The notes under the pieces were generated by a model. It did not search any database, was not told the origin of the DNA, and saw nothing but the letters and a program-made list of their open reading frames with translations. Made by a program: the position numbers and the translations under genes. From assembly GCA_910588745.1 (NCBI GenBank), contig CAJURK010000014.1:1-56255 (forward strand): a stretch of DNA of 56,255 nt, written 5' to 3'. Within the stretch, counting starts at the first letter, position 1; the number at the start of each line of letters is the position of its first letter. This document shows positions 15,090 to 24,340 of the stretch, piece by piece. This DNA comes from an uncultured Dorea sp. (GTDB lineage Bacteria; Bacillota; Clostridia; Lachnospirales; Lachnospiraceae).

Positions 15090-15926
15090 ATGAATTATAA
15101 AATGGAAGAACTGATTCCGATTGTAGGGAAGCTTGCGGGACGTTACACATCTTTTGAGAGTACTTCTGTTACTTATGAGAAGGCGGAGCAGTTCATGAAA
15201 GCGGTATTATATTGCATCCATGAGACGGAAACATATGGCCATGGAGGGATTGTTGCCGCAGAGGGGCTGTCTGCAGAACAGGCCTATGAAACCGGGCTGG
15301 CCCTGGTGGAGGAGAAAGTAAAACTGGCGTTAAAGCTGTATAACGAGCTGATGCAGGGGTTTGCAGACTATGATAATTTGTGTCTTCGCGATACGGTGGT
15401 AAATGGCCTTCCTGAATTTTTTAAATGGTATGATACGAAATACGAACCCCAAAATACGATTCTGACGCTGGATTATCCGGTGCTGAAAGATTTGTCCGGA
15501 TATTCGGGAGCCGATAAGATCTATGAATATATTTGCTGCGTTCGGCTGGAGCAGGCATTTCTTCATATGTTTCCGGAAGCGTGGGTGACGGGGATTTTGA
15601 TTAAAAAGGATCCCGAGTATGAAGAGATGATAGAGAATGTTTGTGAAGTAGTTCTGATATCAGTCGTCTGCCATATGACGGCTTCGAAATCGCTGACGGA
15701 GGATTTTGAAGAGGAGGATTACATTCGGCTGCAGAAAGTATTTGACGGGATGGACGCAGAAACCCTCAGAGAACGGTTTCAGAAAGCATTAGAAGAGCTT
15801 ATGTCGAAGCTTTCCGGGGATACGGACAGTCTGGCGCAATATCTGCGGGGCGCGCTGGATGATATTGCCGTTCGGGTAAAACATGCCGCGGGATGCGGAG
15901 GGCTGCAATATATTCTTGTAAAATAG
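15090..15926 (+). CDS. DUF6179-family protein, function unknown
   Basis: A 278-residue soluble, mostly helical protein that I recognise as the usual neighbour of DUF6323 (DUF6179). Segments include AGRYTSFESTSVTYEKAEQFM, YDTKYEPQNTILTLDYPVL, and SGYSGADKIYEYI. The ribosome binding site GGAGG (15076-15080) lies inside the end of the previous gene, showing coupling. No enzyme motif can be named. The gene stops at the first base of a palindrome in front of the ABC transporter promoter. Confidence 0.75.
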   Translation: MNYKMEELIPIVGKLAGRYTSFESTSVTYEKAEQFMKAVLYCIHETETYGHGGIVAAEGLSAEQAYETGLALVEEKVKLALKLYNELMQGFADYDNLCLRDTVVNGLPEFFKWYDTKYEPQNTILTLDYPVLKDLSGYSGADKIYEYICCVRLEQAFLHMFPEAWVTGILIKKDPEYEEMIENVCEVVLISVVCHMTASKSLTEDFEEEDYIRLQKVFDGMDAETLRERFQKALEELMSKLSGDTDSLAQYLRGALDDIAVRVKHAAGCGGLQYILVK

Positions 15927-15980
15927 TGACAAAATTGTCACGAAAGAATTCACCGGAGCGTCACGAAATTTGGATAAAAT
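15926..15980 (+). promoter_or_regulatory. Promoter of the ABC operon with direct repeats for a response regulator
   Basis: GTCACGAAA occurs at 15937-15945 and again at 15960-15968, 23 bp apart (about two helix turns). The first copy is also part of the inverted repeat GTGACAA-AA-TTGTCAC at 15926-15941. A -10 like TAAAAT lies at 15975-15980, but no proper -35 is present. This is the layout of an OmpR-type activator-dependent promoter, and the regulator pair encoded downstream is the likely actor. TTGTCACGA recurs at 19532-19540. Confidence 0.6.
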
Positions 15981-16022
15981 AGAATCATAGAAACAGGTTT
16001 ACGGTAAGGAGGTATCGAGGGA

Positions 16023-16724
16023 ATGGAAATAGTAAGATGTGAGAACCTTTCCAAAATCTATGGTTCAGGAAATACTTGCGTGAAAGCCTTAGACGGCATA
16101 TCCTTCAGCGTAGAAGCGGGGGAATTTGTGTCCATCGTGGGGCCTTCGGGCAGCGGAAAGTCTACGCTTCTTCATATTTTAGGCGGCGTGGATAAACCGA
16201 CCGAAGGAACGGTGCTGATCGGCGGTACGGATATCCATGGGCTTAGCGAGAATAAACTGGCCGTTTTCCGCAGGCGGCAGATTGGACTGATTTATCAGTT
16301 CTATAATCTGCTTCCGGTGTTGAATGTGGAAGAGAATATCGTGCTGCCGCATCTTCTGGACGGAAGGGAGTTAGACCAGGAACGGCTGGAACTGATTGTG
16401 GAGCAGATGGGACTGGCAGACCGCAAGAATAATCTGCCGGGACAGCTCTCCGGCGGGCAGCAGCAGAGAGTGTCTATCGGCCGGGCGCTCTATAACCATC
16501 CGGCTATCGTGCTGGCTGACGAGCCAACCGGGAATTTAGACCGGAAGAATGGAGAAGAAATCATACGGCTTTTGAAACAGTCAAACCGAAGCCAGAGGCA
16601 GACATTGATTCTCATTACCCATGACGAAAGCATCGCCTTACAGGCAGACCGGATGCTCAGCATAGAGGACGGACGCATTACCAGGGATGAGCGTATCCGG
16701 ATGACCGGAGGTGAGGGACTGTGA
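16023..16724 (+). CDS. ABC transporter ATP-binding protein (MacB/BceA/LolD type)
   Basis: A 233-residue ATPase with Walker A GPSGSGKST, Q-loop YQFYNLLPVLNVEEN, signature LSGGQQQR, Walker B IVLADEP and the H-loop ITHDES. The subtype is that pairing with FtsX/MacB-like permeases. The ribosome binding site AAGGAGGT lies at 16006-16013. It overlaps the next gene by 4 bases (GTGA). Together with the permease and the two-component genes it resembles peptide-antibiotic sensing and detoxification modules; the substrate is not known. Confidence 0.93.
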   Translation: MEIVRCENLSKIYGSGNTCVKALDGISFSVEAGEFVSIVGPSGSGKSTLLHILGGVDKPTEGTVLIGGTDIHGLSENKLAVFRRRQIGLIYQFYNLLPVLNVEENIVLPHLLDGRELDQERLELIVEQMGLADRKNNLPGQLSGGQQQRVSIGRALYNHPAIVLADEPTGNLDRKNGEEIIRLLKQSNRSQRQTLILITHDESIALQADRMLSIEDGRITRDERIRMTGGEGL

Positions 16725-19504
16725 GAAAAAGAAATATTGTTTATTACGTAACCAGACAGTATATGAAGCAGAACAAAAAACGAACGGCGACTACATTTTT
16801 TGGAATTGCCTTTATGGCGCTGCTTATGACCTGCGTGTTTGTGGGGAAAGATACAGGGCTAGGCTATCTGGAACAGGCGGCCGCCTTAAAGGAGGGAAAC
16901 TGGCACGCGGCGTTTTATGATATCAGCGGGGAGAAAAGAGAAGAAATTCAGAACCTTCCCTATGTCAAAGAGACGGCGGTATCCGAACATCTGGGACATA
17001 CGGTATTTGACCAGTCGGGAAATGCCGAGAGACCTTATCTGAATGTGAAAGGATATACGAAGAACTGCTTCGACTGGATGAACATCCGCCTGGTAAGCGG
17101 AAGGCTGCCGGAGCGCGAGGACGAGATAGTCATTAGTAAAAAAGCGCTGGAAGATGGCTCGGATCTTGCGCTGGGAGATGTGGTAGACGCGGCATTTTTC
17201 CGCCGTTCTGTTACAGGGACGGACCAGGAAGCGGCAGAGACAATATTTCCTTTTTCGGGCATTATCCTAAAATATGGGGAAACAAAAGCGGTTCCGGAAG
17301 AGTTTCCCTATTATGGGGAAAATACAAGCTTTAGGGAGAACACAGAGTATACCGGGGAGACGGGACGCTATCGGATTACAGGCATTATTGAGACGCCGGG
17401 GTATGAACAAAGTTCTGCCGCAGGGTATACGGCTATTGCCCTGCTGTCAGAGGAACGGGCGGAGAGTTTGGAGAACTTTCGTCTAAGCGTGATATTTGAC
17501 CTGGAGAATCTTCCAAATGAATACGCTGCTGAGCTGCGCGGGATTGCAGGAAACAATGCAGTTGATTTTAATAATTACTTGCTTTCATTTTCGGCCAATT
17601 CTTCCGATAGTACGATTAATACCGTGGTTCAGTTTATGACGGCGCTGTTTACCGGCTTGATTATGGTTTGCTCTGTTTTGCTGATTTACAACGTATTCCA
17701 TATGTCTTTTCAGGAACGGAGCAGGTATCTGGGAATGCTTTGTTCCGTGGGCGCTACCGGAAGGCAGAAGCGCAGCAGTATTTACTTTGAGGCGGTGTAT
17801 CTGCTGATCTTTGCCCTGCCTGCCGGGATGCTTGGGGGCGCGGGCGCGATCTTTTTGGCAATGCAGTTTTTAAGGCCGGTTCTGGGAGAGTTTATGGGGC
17901 TTGAGGAGATTGTAAAGAGCTGTCCGGTATCGATTCGTATTTCAGCAGATAATATCCTGGTTACGGCAGCGGTCAGTATTGTGACGGTACTGATTGCCGC
18001 CTGGCTGCCTGCAAGAAAAATCGGCAGGATCGGTCCTATTGAATGTATTCGCGGAAACACCGAAAAACGCCAGCGCACGTATGCGATGAAACCAGCCGCT
18101 TTAAAGCGGTGGGGAGCGGAAGGAATGCTTGCCGCTGCCGCGCTTACAAGGCGGGGAAAAAAGGCAAGGGCTATGGTTGCCGCCTCTGCAGTTTTTATGG
18201 TGATCCTTGTGGTCACGGCATTCGGCTCTTTGGCCATCCATAAGATCATGCAGGAGAAGACGCACGGCGAAGATTTGTTTTCCATGTCGGAGGAACGGTA
18301 TGATTATACATTTTACGGAGACGCTTATACGCCGGTTTATGAGAAAATTGTGGAGGAAATTCAGGCGGATCAGGGAGTGGAGAAAGCCGTATTATGGGGA
18401 GACGGAATCTTCGCCGGTTCGGTCCCAAGAGAGGTATACGGAAAAGAATTTTGGGAATCCCTTAAGAACATCTATGAGTTGAATTACAGAAAGGAATTGT
18501 CCGAAGAGGAATTTCGGGAGAAATATCCCGCGGATACGGCAAATGTAAATATTCTGGAGGTGGACGACGGGACGCTGGAAAAATTAGCGGCGGCGGCAGG
18601 CCTGGACGAAAAGAAGCTTACAGACAGCGGACGCCCTTCGGCGATCATTATGAACGAAGGAGCTATTTCCACAGACGATCATACGATTTGGGGTATGGAG
18701 CCGGAACGCTATCGGTATTATCATATAGAGAACCTGACGGATTACCTTCCCGGGGAGGAACTTCCCTTAAGTTTTTACAATGAAGGGAAAGAAGAAATGG
18801 TGGATTACCCCATAGAGATAGCCGGATTTGTGAAACCGGAGCAGATTCAAAGCTTTTCTTTCGGGTTGGGAGACTGCCTGTGGGTGATTGTCAGCCGGGA
18901 AATTGCAGAAGGAATCCGGGCGGCGGCAGACAGCAGTGAAGACCATTCGGTTATTCATCCGTTCCTGATGATAAAGATGAATGGAAAGCAGACGGATTTG
19001 ATTGACAGGCTGACCAGCCTTTGTGATAATGAAGATACCGATTTGATGCTGGGGAAGAACTCATATGTGGTTACGTTTGCCAGGGCGCTGGTCCGGATTG
19101 CGGATACGCTGCTGGGCTGCTTTGTGGCGCTTTCCTCGGTTATCTGCCTTTTAAATCTGTTTAACTCTGTGAAAGGATGGATTAGCGGAAGAGGGCAGGA
19201 ACTTGCAATTCTGCAATCGGCAGGTATGACGGAGAACCAGATGAAAAAGATGCTGCTTATGGAATGTCTGGGGATTTTCGTGAAAGCGGCGGCGCTTGCG
19301 GAGGTCTGCGGAGGTCTTATCGTATGCGGGCTTAGGAAAGGCATAGAGGTGATTGTGGGAAGGATGGTTATTCCGTTTCCCTGGGCGGGCATCGGGGCGG
19401 CAGCGCTGCTGGCGGCCGGGGCGCTTGTAGGAATTGCGCTGTACAGTCTGAAAAATGAATGCGGAAAAGATATGTTTGAAAGAATCCGCAGCGAGAATAT
19501 TTAG
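16721..19504 (+). CDS. FtsX-like ABC transporter permease, 927 residues
   Basis: A large permease with an N-terminal helix (about 25-42), a long extracytoplasmic region, and a first FtsX core at roughly 310-440 (GLIMVCSVLLIYNVFHMSFQERSRYLGMLCSVGAT). A second helix near 485-510 and a second large extracytoplasmic domain follow. A second FtsX core lies at about 800-915 (LFNSVKGWISGRGQELAILQSAGMT). It starts at GTG 16721, overlapping the ATPase stop, so the two subunits are translationally coupled. This mechanotransmission-type architecture moves or extracts lipophilic peptides rather than pumping small solutes. Confidence 0.9.
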   Translation: MRKRNIVYYVTRQYMKQNKKRTATTFFGIAFMALLMTCVFVGKDTGLGYLEQAAALKEGNWHAAFYDISGEKREEIQNLPYVKETAVSEHLGHTVFDQSGNAERPYLNVKGYTKNCFDWMNIRLVSGRLPEREDEIVISKKALEDGSDLALGDVVDAAFFRRSVTGTDQEAAETIFPFSGIILKYGETKAVPEEFPYYGENTSFRENTEYTGETGRYRITGIIETPGYEQSSAAGYTAIALLSEERAESLENFRLSVIFDLENLPNEYAAELRGIAGNNAVDFNNYLLSFSANSSDSTINTVVQFMTALFTGLIMVCSVLLIYNVFHMSFQERSRYLGMLCSVGATGRQKRSSIYFEAVYLLIFALPAGMLGGAGAIFLAMQFLRPVLGEFMGLEEIVKSCPVSIRISADNILVTAAVSIVTVLIAAWLPARKIGRIGPIECIRGNTEKRQRTYAMKPAALKRWGAEGMLAAAALTRRGKKARAMVAASAVFMVILVVTAFGSLAIHKIMQEKTHGEDLFSMSEERYDYTFYGDAYTPVYEKIVEEIQADQGVEKAVLWGDGIFAGSVPREVYGKEFWESLKNIYELNYRKELSEEEFREKYPADTANVNILEVDDGTLEKLAAAAGLDEKKLTDSGRPSAIIMNEGAISTDDHTIWGMEPERYRYYHIENLTDYLPGEELPLSFYNEGKEEMVDYPIEIAGFVKPEQIQSFSFGLGDCLWVIVSREIAEGIRAAADSSEDHSVIHPFLMIKMNGKQTDLIDRLTSLCDNEDTDLMLGKNSYVVTFARALVRIADTLLGCFVALSSVICLLNLFNSVKGWISGRGQELAILQSAGMTENQMKKMLLMECLGIFVKAAALAEVCGGLIVCGLRKGIEVIVGRMVIPFPWAGIGAAALLAAGALVGIALYSLKNECGKDMFERIRSENI

Positions 19505-19614
19505 AGTTTGCACATGAGCCGGCGGACGCGTTTGTCACGAGAGACGCGTTGGAGTGAATCTCCGTTTACCGCAATGTGGAAAAAGTATCTAAGTTAGCGG
19601 AATAAGGTGGAATT

Positions 19615-20301
19615 ATGGAGCTTAGCGTATTGATTGTTGAGGATGATGAAATCATTAGGGAAGGGCTGGAGCTTGCCTTAAAACAGGAAGGATGCCGGGT
19701 CTATGCGGCCGGAACGGCAGGCGAGGCGCTGGAAATCGTCAGGCGGAAGACGCCGGTTGATTTTTATCTGTTGGATATCCTGCTGCCGGATGGGGACGGA
19801 TTTATGGTGTGCAGGGAAATCCGTAAGCAGACGGATACGCCTATATTGTTTTTGACGGCCTGCGACGACGAAGTGAATACGGTGAGGGCGTTGGAGCAGG
19901 GCGCCGACGATTATATTTCCAAACCGTTTCGTATCCGCGAGCTGTTTGCCCGGATGAAAGCCATTTTAAGGAGGACGCGCCGGGAAGAGGGGAACCCGGA
20001 GCAGGTGGCCAGGGTTGGACGGACCCAGGTATATCTGCAGACCGGAAGGATCTATTGCGGTGATGAGGAAATCGTTCTGACGGCGATGGAATATAAGCTG
20101 CTTCTGATATTTTTAAGCCACCGGGGACAGACCCTGACCAGAAGGCAGATTCTGAATGATATCTGGGATGAAGCGGGCGATTTTGTCAATGATAATACGT
20201 TAAGCGTCTATATAAAAAGACTTCGGAAGAAGCTGGGAGATACGTCGGAGGGGCAGGTGATCAAGACTGTCCGGGGCGTGGGATACCGGATGGAGAAATG
20301 A
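19615..20301 (+). CDS. OmpR/PhoB-family response regulator
   Basis: A 228-residue protein with a receiver domain (phospho-acceptor D54 in YLLDILLPDGDG, conserved lysine in YISKPF) and a C-terminal winged helix (LTAMEYKLLLIFLSHRGQTLTRRQIL, VYIKRLRKKLGD, VRGVGYRME). It is encoded after the ABC genes and one base before the kinase gene. A box TTGTCACGA at 19532-19540 upstream also occurs in the ABC promoter, suggesting that this protein controls both units. Confidence 0.93.
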   Translation: MELSVLIVEDDEIIREGLELALKQEGCRVYAAGTAGEALEIVRRKTPVDFYLLDILLPDGDGFMVCREIRKQTDTPILFLTACDDEVNTVRALEQGADDYISKPFRIRELFARMKAILRRTRREEGNPEQVARVGRTQVYLQTGRIYCGDEEIVLTAMEYKLLLIFLSHRGQTLTRRQILNDIWDEAGDFVNDNTLSVYIKRLRKKLGDTSEGQVIKTVRGVGYRMEK

Positions 20302-20302
20302 G

Positions 20303-21301
20303 GTGCGGGAGAGAATGGAGCTTAGAATCCAGCTTGTTATCATGGCGTTTGCGGCGGCAGGCTGCCTTATATCAGGAAATCTTAAGACGATGTGCGTATT
20401 GCTCGCCGCCTGCGGCGGAGCTTTGTTTCTGACGACGGTTTTCTTCCGGAACAGAAGGGAGAGGGAACTGAGGGAGATTATTTTGTATCTGATGCGGATA
20501 CAGGACGGACTCTGTCTGCCGGAGCTGAAAAGATGCAGAGAAGGCCGGCTTGCCATTCTCGAAAGCGAGATTTATAAGCTGGTGGTGCAAATCAGCAGGG
20601 AGTCTGAACGGGCCGGTAAGGAAAAGGAATACCTGGCGGAAATGCTCTCCGATATTTCCCATCAGGTCAAAACGCCCCTGTCTTCTATTACGATTATGAC
20701 AGAACTGCTGCGTTCCGGAGAAATCAGCGAGGATAAGAGAGAGGAATTTACCGATAAGATTGATTCGCAGGTCAGGCGGATTACCTGGCTGATTCGGAAT
20801 CTTCTGACTTTATCCCAATTGGATGCGGATATGTTAAAGCTGAAACGGGAGAATGTTTCTGTTAGGAAGCTTTTGGAGGAAGCCTGTCAGCCATTTGAAA
20901 TTATGGCGGAACTTAAGGGGGTTATGCTGACGATAGACGCGCCGGAGGATATGCGGCTTATGTGCGATGAGCGCTGGACGGGGGAGGCGGTGTCGAATAT
21001 TGTAAAGAACTGCTTAGAGCATACGTCCGCCGGAGGAAAGGTTGAGATTCAGGCGGCGCAGAATAATTTCTCTACGACAATTCTCGTAAAAGATAACGGC
21101 GCGGGAATTCCGGCGGAGAACCTTCCTCACATCTTTGAACGATTCTATAAAGGCGCGGGGACGCAGAAAGACAGCGTGGGAATCGGGCTTGCGATGTCAA
21201 AACAGATGATTCTGCGGCAGAACGGGACGATCCATGCAGAGAGTGAGGAAGGAAAAGGAAGCTGCTTTCGGATTAAGCTGTATACGGATGCGACACTCTG
21301 A
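20303..21301 (+). CDS. Membrane sensor histidine kinase
   Basis: A 332-residue kinase with two closely spaced N-terminal helices (about 8-24 and 29-47) and almost no extracellular sensor. The H-box SDISHQVKTPLSSI carries the phospho-acceptor H120. N box (NIVKNCLEH), G1 (DNGAGIP), F box (FERFYKG) and G2 (GIGLAMSK) follow. Such short intramembrane-sensing kinases usually get their signal from the partner ABC permease. GTG 20303 is used; ATG 20315, after CGGGAG, is an alternative. Confidence 0.9.
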   Translation: MRERMELRIQLVIMAFAAAGCLISGNLKTMCVLLAACGGALFLTTVFFRNRRERELREIILYLMRIQDGLCLPELKRCREGRLAILESEIYKLVVQISRESERAGKEKEYLAEMLSDISHQVKTPLSSITIMTELLRSGEISEDKREEFTDKIDSQVRRITWLIRNLLTLSQLDADMLKLKRENVSVRKLLEEACQPFEIMAELKGVMLTIDAPEDMRLMCDERWTGEAVSNIVKNCLEHTSAGGKVEIQAAQNNFSTTILVKDNGAGIPAENLPHIFERFYKGAGTQKDSVGIGLAMSKQMILRQNGTIHAESEEGKGSCFRIKLYTDATL

Positions 21302-21356
21302 CAGGGGCTGCATTCTAACATAGAAATTTGCTGGATCGGCCCGAAATCTCAATATA

Positions 21357-22121
21357 TTATTTTCTATTAAACAATTTGACGGCCAGCAGTACTGCCGCTC
21401 CGGACAGACACAGCGTAATCCAGACTGCGTACCGGTAATCGTTTGGGGTTTCTAATCCTGAGAGCATACCGGAAGCGCCCAGCAGACGCACAGGCAGATA
21501 TTCCGTTATTTTCGGAATGAATCCTGCGAGATAGAACGAAAGCGCGGCGCCGCCCGTTGCTGCAAGAACTCCGGAACTGGTGGTGAAAATAACCGACATC
21601 AGCAGAAGCAGCGAGATCATCCAGATTCCCCCAAGATATGTGCAGAAAGCGGCGAACAGCAGATGTTCTGCGGCACGGTTGTCCCAGAAATACTGGTTAT
21701 AGCCATACGTAATCCCAAAGCAAAGCCAGTAACACAGCGTCCATGCCGAAACCATGACTCCAGCTTTTGCCAGAATGACCTTCCATCTTTTTAGGCTCTT
21801 TGTGAGCATATGAACCAAAGTCCCGCGCTGGTATTCTGTCGTTAGGATGCCTCCAAACAGCAGGAGGAATAAGAGCAGCCCCATGGGAATATTTTTATAA
21901 AACTGCGCCCAAGAGGTAAGCGCATCCACATTTGTTTCGGTTAAGATCAGTCCCATATCCGACAAGTCGGCGGAAAGCATTTTCATCATCCAGGGCGTCA
22001 GTTTGGCAATAGCCGGATTCATGATGCCGAACAGGGTAAAGAGAATCAGCAGAAGAACACATTTTCCGGTACGTATCAGTTCTAACCATTCTTTTTTTGT
22101 AAATGCGAGAAATGCCCTCAT
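21357..22121 (-). CDS. ABC-2 type transporter permease (YxlG-like)
   Basis: A 254-residue membrane protein with about six helices (FTLFGIMNPAIAKL, GLLLFLLLFGGILTTEYQRGTLVHMLTKSLKRW, ending AAVLLAVKLFNRK). The EYQRGTLVHMLTKSLKRW segment is typical of ABC-2 permeases next to YxlF-like ATPases. Its start overlaps the ATPase stop by 4 bases. It is the last gene of a minus-strand operon and converges on the histidine kinase gene, with no clear terminator between them. Confidence 0.88.
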   Translation of the reverse strand: MRAFLAFTKKEWLELIRTGKCVLLLILFTLFGIMNPAIAKLTPWMMKMLSADLSDMGLILTETNVDALTSWAQFYKNIPMGLLLFLLLFGGILTTEYQRGTLVHMLTKSLKRWKVILAKAGVMVSAWTLCYWLCFGITYGYNQYFWDNRAAEHLLFAAFCTYLGGIWMISLLLLMSVIFTTSSGVLAATGGAALSFYLAGFIPKITEYLPVRLLGASGMLSGLETPNDYRYAVWITLCLSGAAVLLAVKLFNRK

Positions 22122-23020
22122 CTTCCTATCACCTCCATAAATAAATGTTCTAACGTCGTCTCTAACATCTCAATGCGGCGCGGGGATATCTGGTTTTCTG
22201 CCAGATAAGCCATAGCGCGGAGCATATCTTCCTGCGTTTTACCTTCACAGGTTACAAGCAGGCTGTCGTTTTCTTGTTTTCCAAGGAAAGCGTCGGAGAA
22301 TTTTTCCGCGTCTTCTTTTCGATGAAATTCCGCTTGAAATCCCCGCCCGTTTCGGAGTGTGCGAATGTCTTCCATGGTTCCCCGAAAAGCAAGGGTTCCT
22401 TTGTGTAGGAATGCGATTTCATCACAAATCCGCTCCACGTCTGTCAGAATATGGGTAGAAAAGAGTACGGCCGCGTATTTTCGCACAGACTGCAGGATTT
22501 CTAGGATTTCTTTGCGTCCGGCTGGGTCAAGGGCGGAGGTTGGCTCGTCGCAGATTAGAAGTTTTGGACGGTTCAGGAGCGCCTGGGCTATTCCAAGCCG
22601 CTGCTTCATGCCCCGGGAAAACCCCTGAATGCGCTTATTACTGTTTTTTAGGCCGACCAATTCAAGAAGCTCTTCGGAGCGGGAGGTCAGTTCCCGCTTC
22701 GGTATTCCAGTGACCTCGCCGCAGAGACGAAGGTATTCTAAGGGCGTCAGGAATCCGTAAAATTCCGGCACGTCCGGCAGGTAACCGATATATTGATTGG
22801 TGTTGTTCTGGCCGTAACGCACGGTCTGTCCGTGGACGGTTATTTCACCGCCGTCCATTTTCAGGAGTCCCAGAATCAGCTTCATAGTAGTAGTTTTTCC
22901 GGCGCCGTTTGGACCGATGAATCCGTAGACGGAGTGTTCTGGTACGGAAAAGCTCAAATCTTTTACAGCCTGATGCCGGCCAAATGACCGTGATACATGG
23001 GAGAGGGTAAGGACATCCAT
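22118..23020 (-). CDS. ABC transporter ATP-binding protein (YxlF-like)
   Basis: A 300-residue ATPase with Walker A GPNGAGKTT, the signature-region sequence FSRGMKQRLGIAQAL, and Walker B LLICDEPTSALDP. A C-terminal extension typical of ABC-2 exporters follows. The start at 23020 gives MDVLTLSHVSRSF and is well spaced from AAGGAGG; longer in-frame starts would run into the previous gene. It begins 1 base after the PLDc_N gene's stop codon. With the permease it probably forms an exporter for a peptide or lipid-like compound. Confidence 0.9.
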   Translation of the reverse strand: MDVLTLSHVSRSFGRHQAVKDLSFSVPEHSVYGFIGPNGAGKTTTMKLILGLLKMDGGEITVHGQTVRYGQNNTNQYIGYLPDVPEFYGFLTPLEYLRLCGEVTGIPKRELTSRSEELLELVGLKNSNKRIQGFSRGMKQRLGIAQALLNRPKLLICDEPTSALDPAGRKEILEILQSVRKYAAVLFSTHILTDVERICDEIAFLHKGTLAFRGTMEDIRTLRNGRGFQAEFHRKEDAEKFSDAFLGKQENDSLLVTCEGKTQEDMLRAMAYLAENQISPRRIEMLETTLEHLFMEVIGR

Positions 23021-23021
23021 C

Positions 23022-23222
23022 TTAAGCATCCTCCTTTCCCAACAGGAAATACAGGATTGGACCGATAAACTGCATTCCAATTATTACGACCAGAATCCAC
23101 AGGGTTCGGTTTCCCAGCTTGTAGTGTTTGTGGGTCAGAATATGGCGCAGAGCCAGAATCAGCAGCGCAAATTGAGCGATAGCCAGTGGAATTAAAAATG
23201 GTAAAATATCGGTAAGATTCAT
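23022..23222 (-). CDS. PLDc_N-domain small membrane protein (YxlE-like)
   Basis: A 66-residue protein with two hydrophobic helices and the family ending (LALRHILTHKHYKLGNRTLWILVVIIGMQFIGPILYFLLGKE). This PLDc_N module is found alone as a short membrane protein. In the Bacillus SigY operon the related YxlE sits before the YxlF/YxlG transporter and modulates regulation. Here it overlaps the upstream regulator gene by 4 bases and leads straight into the ATPase gene, so the same partnership is inferred. Confidence 0.88.
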   Translation of the reverse strand: MNLTDILPFLIPLAIAQFALLILALRHILTHKHYKLGNRTLWILVVIIGMQFIGPILYFLLGKEDA

Positions 23223-24340
23223 GATAATACTCCTTCTTTCATTTTTTGAAATTCTGTGAATGTTTCCAGGACTGTAAATGCCGGATGGGAAAAGGTGTCC
23301 GAGAGGCTTCTTTTTACAATATCCCGGTATCTGGGGGCGGATGCGCCAAGGTCAAGTTCGCTAAACCAGAAATCCATTTCGTTAAAGAACGCGTCCCCGT
23401 GGGGCGTTAGGTTCTCATCCTGCAAGAGAAACCGTACATCTTTCACATATTGTTTCAGTCGGGCCAACGCCTGCTCGGGTTGGTTCTGGGCGCAATAAGC
23501 AATGGCGGCGGCATACGATAAATTGGCGGAAAGATTAGGATTTAATTTGTCCAGGTGAAAAATTTCCGCCACATTGTCTGCCCGTTTCAAAGTTTCTTTA
23601 CAGAGTTCCGCATCGCCGGCGTGAATGAGAAGATACTGAATCAGGCTGCTTATCATGGAATGCAGATGGGTATAGATGCTGACCTGGGTATAGCGTATGG
23701 CTTTCTTATGTTCGCCCGCCATTTGATATGCCTGGATCAGGCAGGCATCTCCCTGCATGACCATGTGGTTTGGATTTAAGTGATCTTCTAAAGCTTCGAC
23801 CGCCTCGGATATCCGCCCGCACTGCAGATCCAGAATCGCCTTTAGCATAAAAGCATTTCCGGTGATTTTGGCGTCCTTGCAGCCGTCTAAAATGTGTCGG
23901 CATAATTTAACCGCGGATTCTAAGATTTCTTTCTGGCGGTTCGTATCTTTTGCAAGGGAAGCATGGTTCAGCCAGAGGATACCGATCTGCAGGAGAAATG
24001 GATAGCAGGAATAGTATTTTTTCACCAGTGTCCGGCTTTCTTCTATTACAGATTCAAAAGGCTGCCTGGAAAAGTCTTTTGCCAGAGTCTGGTATATTTT
24101 TTGAATCTGTTCGCTGGAAAGCTGCGGTTCATATCCAATGAGATCGTCGATGGAGATTTGAAAAAAGGATGCCAGCAGCGGAAGCAGCAGAATGTCAGGC
24201 AGGCTTTGCCCGGTTTCCCACTTGGATACGGACGCCTTTGTCACGCCGACGAAGTTTGCCAGTTCCTCCTGGGTGATCTTTTTCTCGCGTCTAAGCTTTG
24301 CGAGTTTGTCTGAAAAATGCAGTGTATTCGTGATATTCAT
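23219..24340 (-). CDS. XRE-family regulator with TPR-like C-terminal domain
   Basis: A 373-residue protein. Residues about 10-65 form a Cro/XRE helix-turn-helix (KLAKLRREKKITQEELANFVGVTKASVSKWETGQSLPDILLLPLLASFF). The rest is helical with tetratricopeptide-like repetition (ALDLQ-type helices, EALEDHLNPNH, AYQMAGEHKKAIRYTQ, AYCAQNQPEQALARLKQY). Such proteins often sense a peptide or a protein partner. It heads the four-gene minus-strand operon and presumably controls the transporter genes with which it overlaps. Confidence 0.88.
   Translation of the reverse strand: MNITNTLHFSDKLAKLRREKKITQEELANFVGVTKASVSKWETGQSLPDILLLPLLASFFQISIDDLIGYEPQLSSEQIQKIYQTLAKDFSRQPFESVIEESRTLVKKYYSCYPFLLQIGILWLNHASLAKDTNRQKEILESAVKLCRHILDGCKDAKITGNAFMLKAILDLQCGRISEAVEALEDHLNPNHMVMQGDACLIQAYQMAGEHKKAIRYTQVSIYTHLHSMISSLIQYLLIHAGDAELCKETLKRADNVAEIFHLDKLNPNLSANLSYAAAIAYCAQNQPEQALARLKQYVKDVRFLLQDENLTPHGDAFFNEMDFWFSELDLGASAPRYRDIVKRSLSDTFSHPAFTVLETFTEFQKMKEGVLS

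Noticed and set aside
15926..15941. GTGACAAAATTGTCAC as a terminator of the DUF6179 gene
   Set aside because: The stem is AT-rich with no loop or T run, and it forms part of the repeat set in front of the next promoter.
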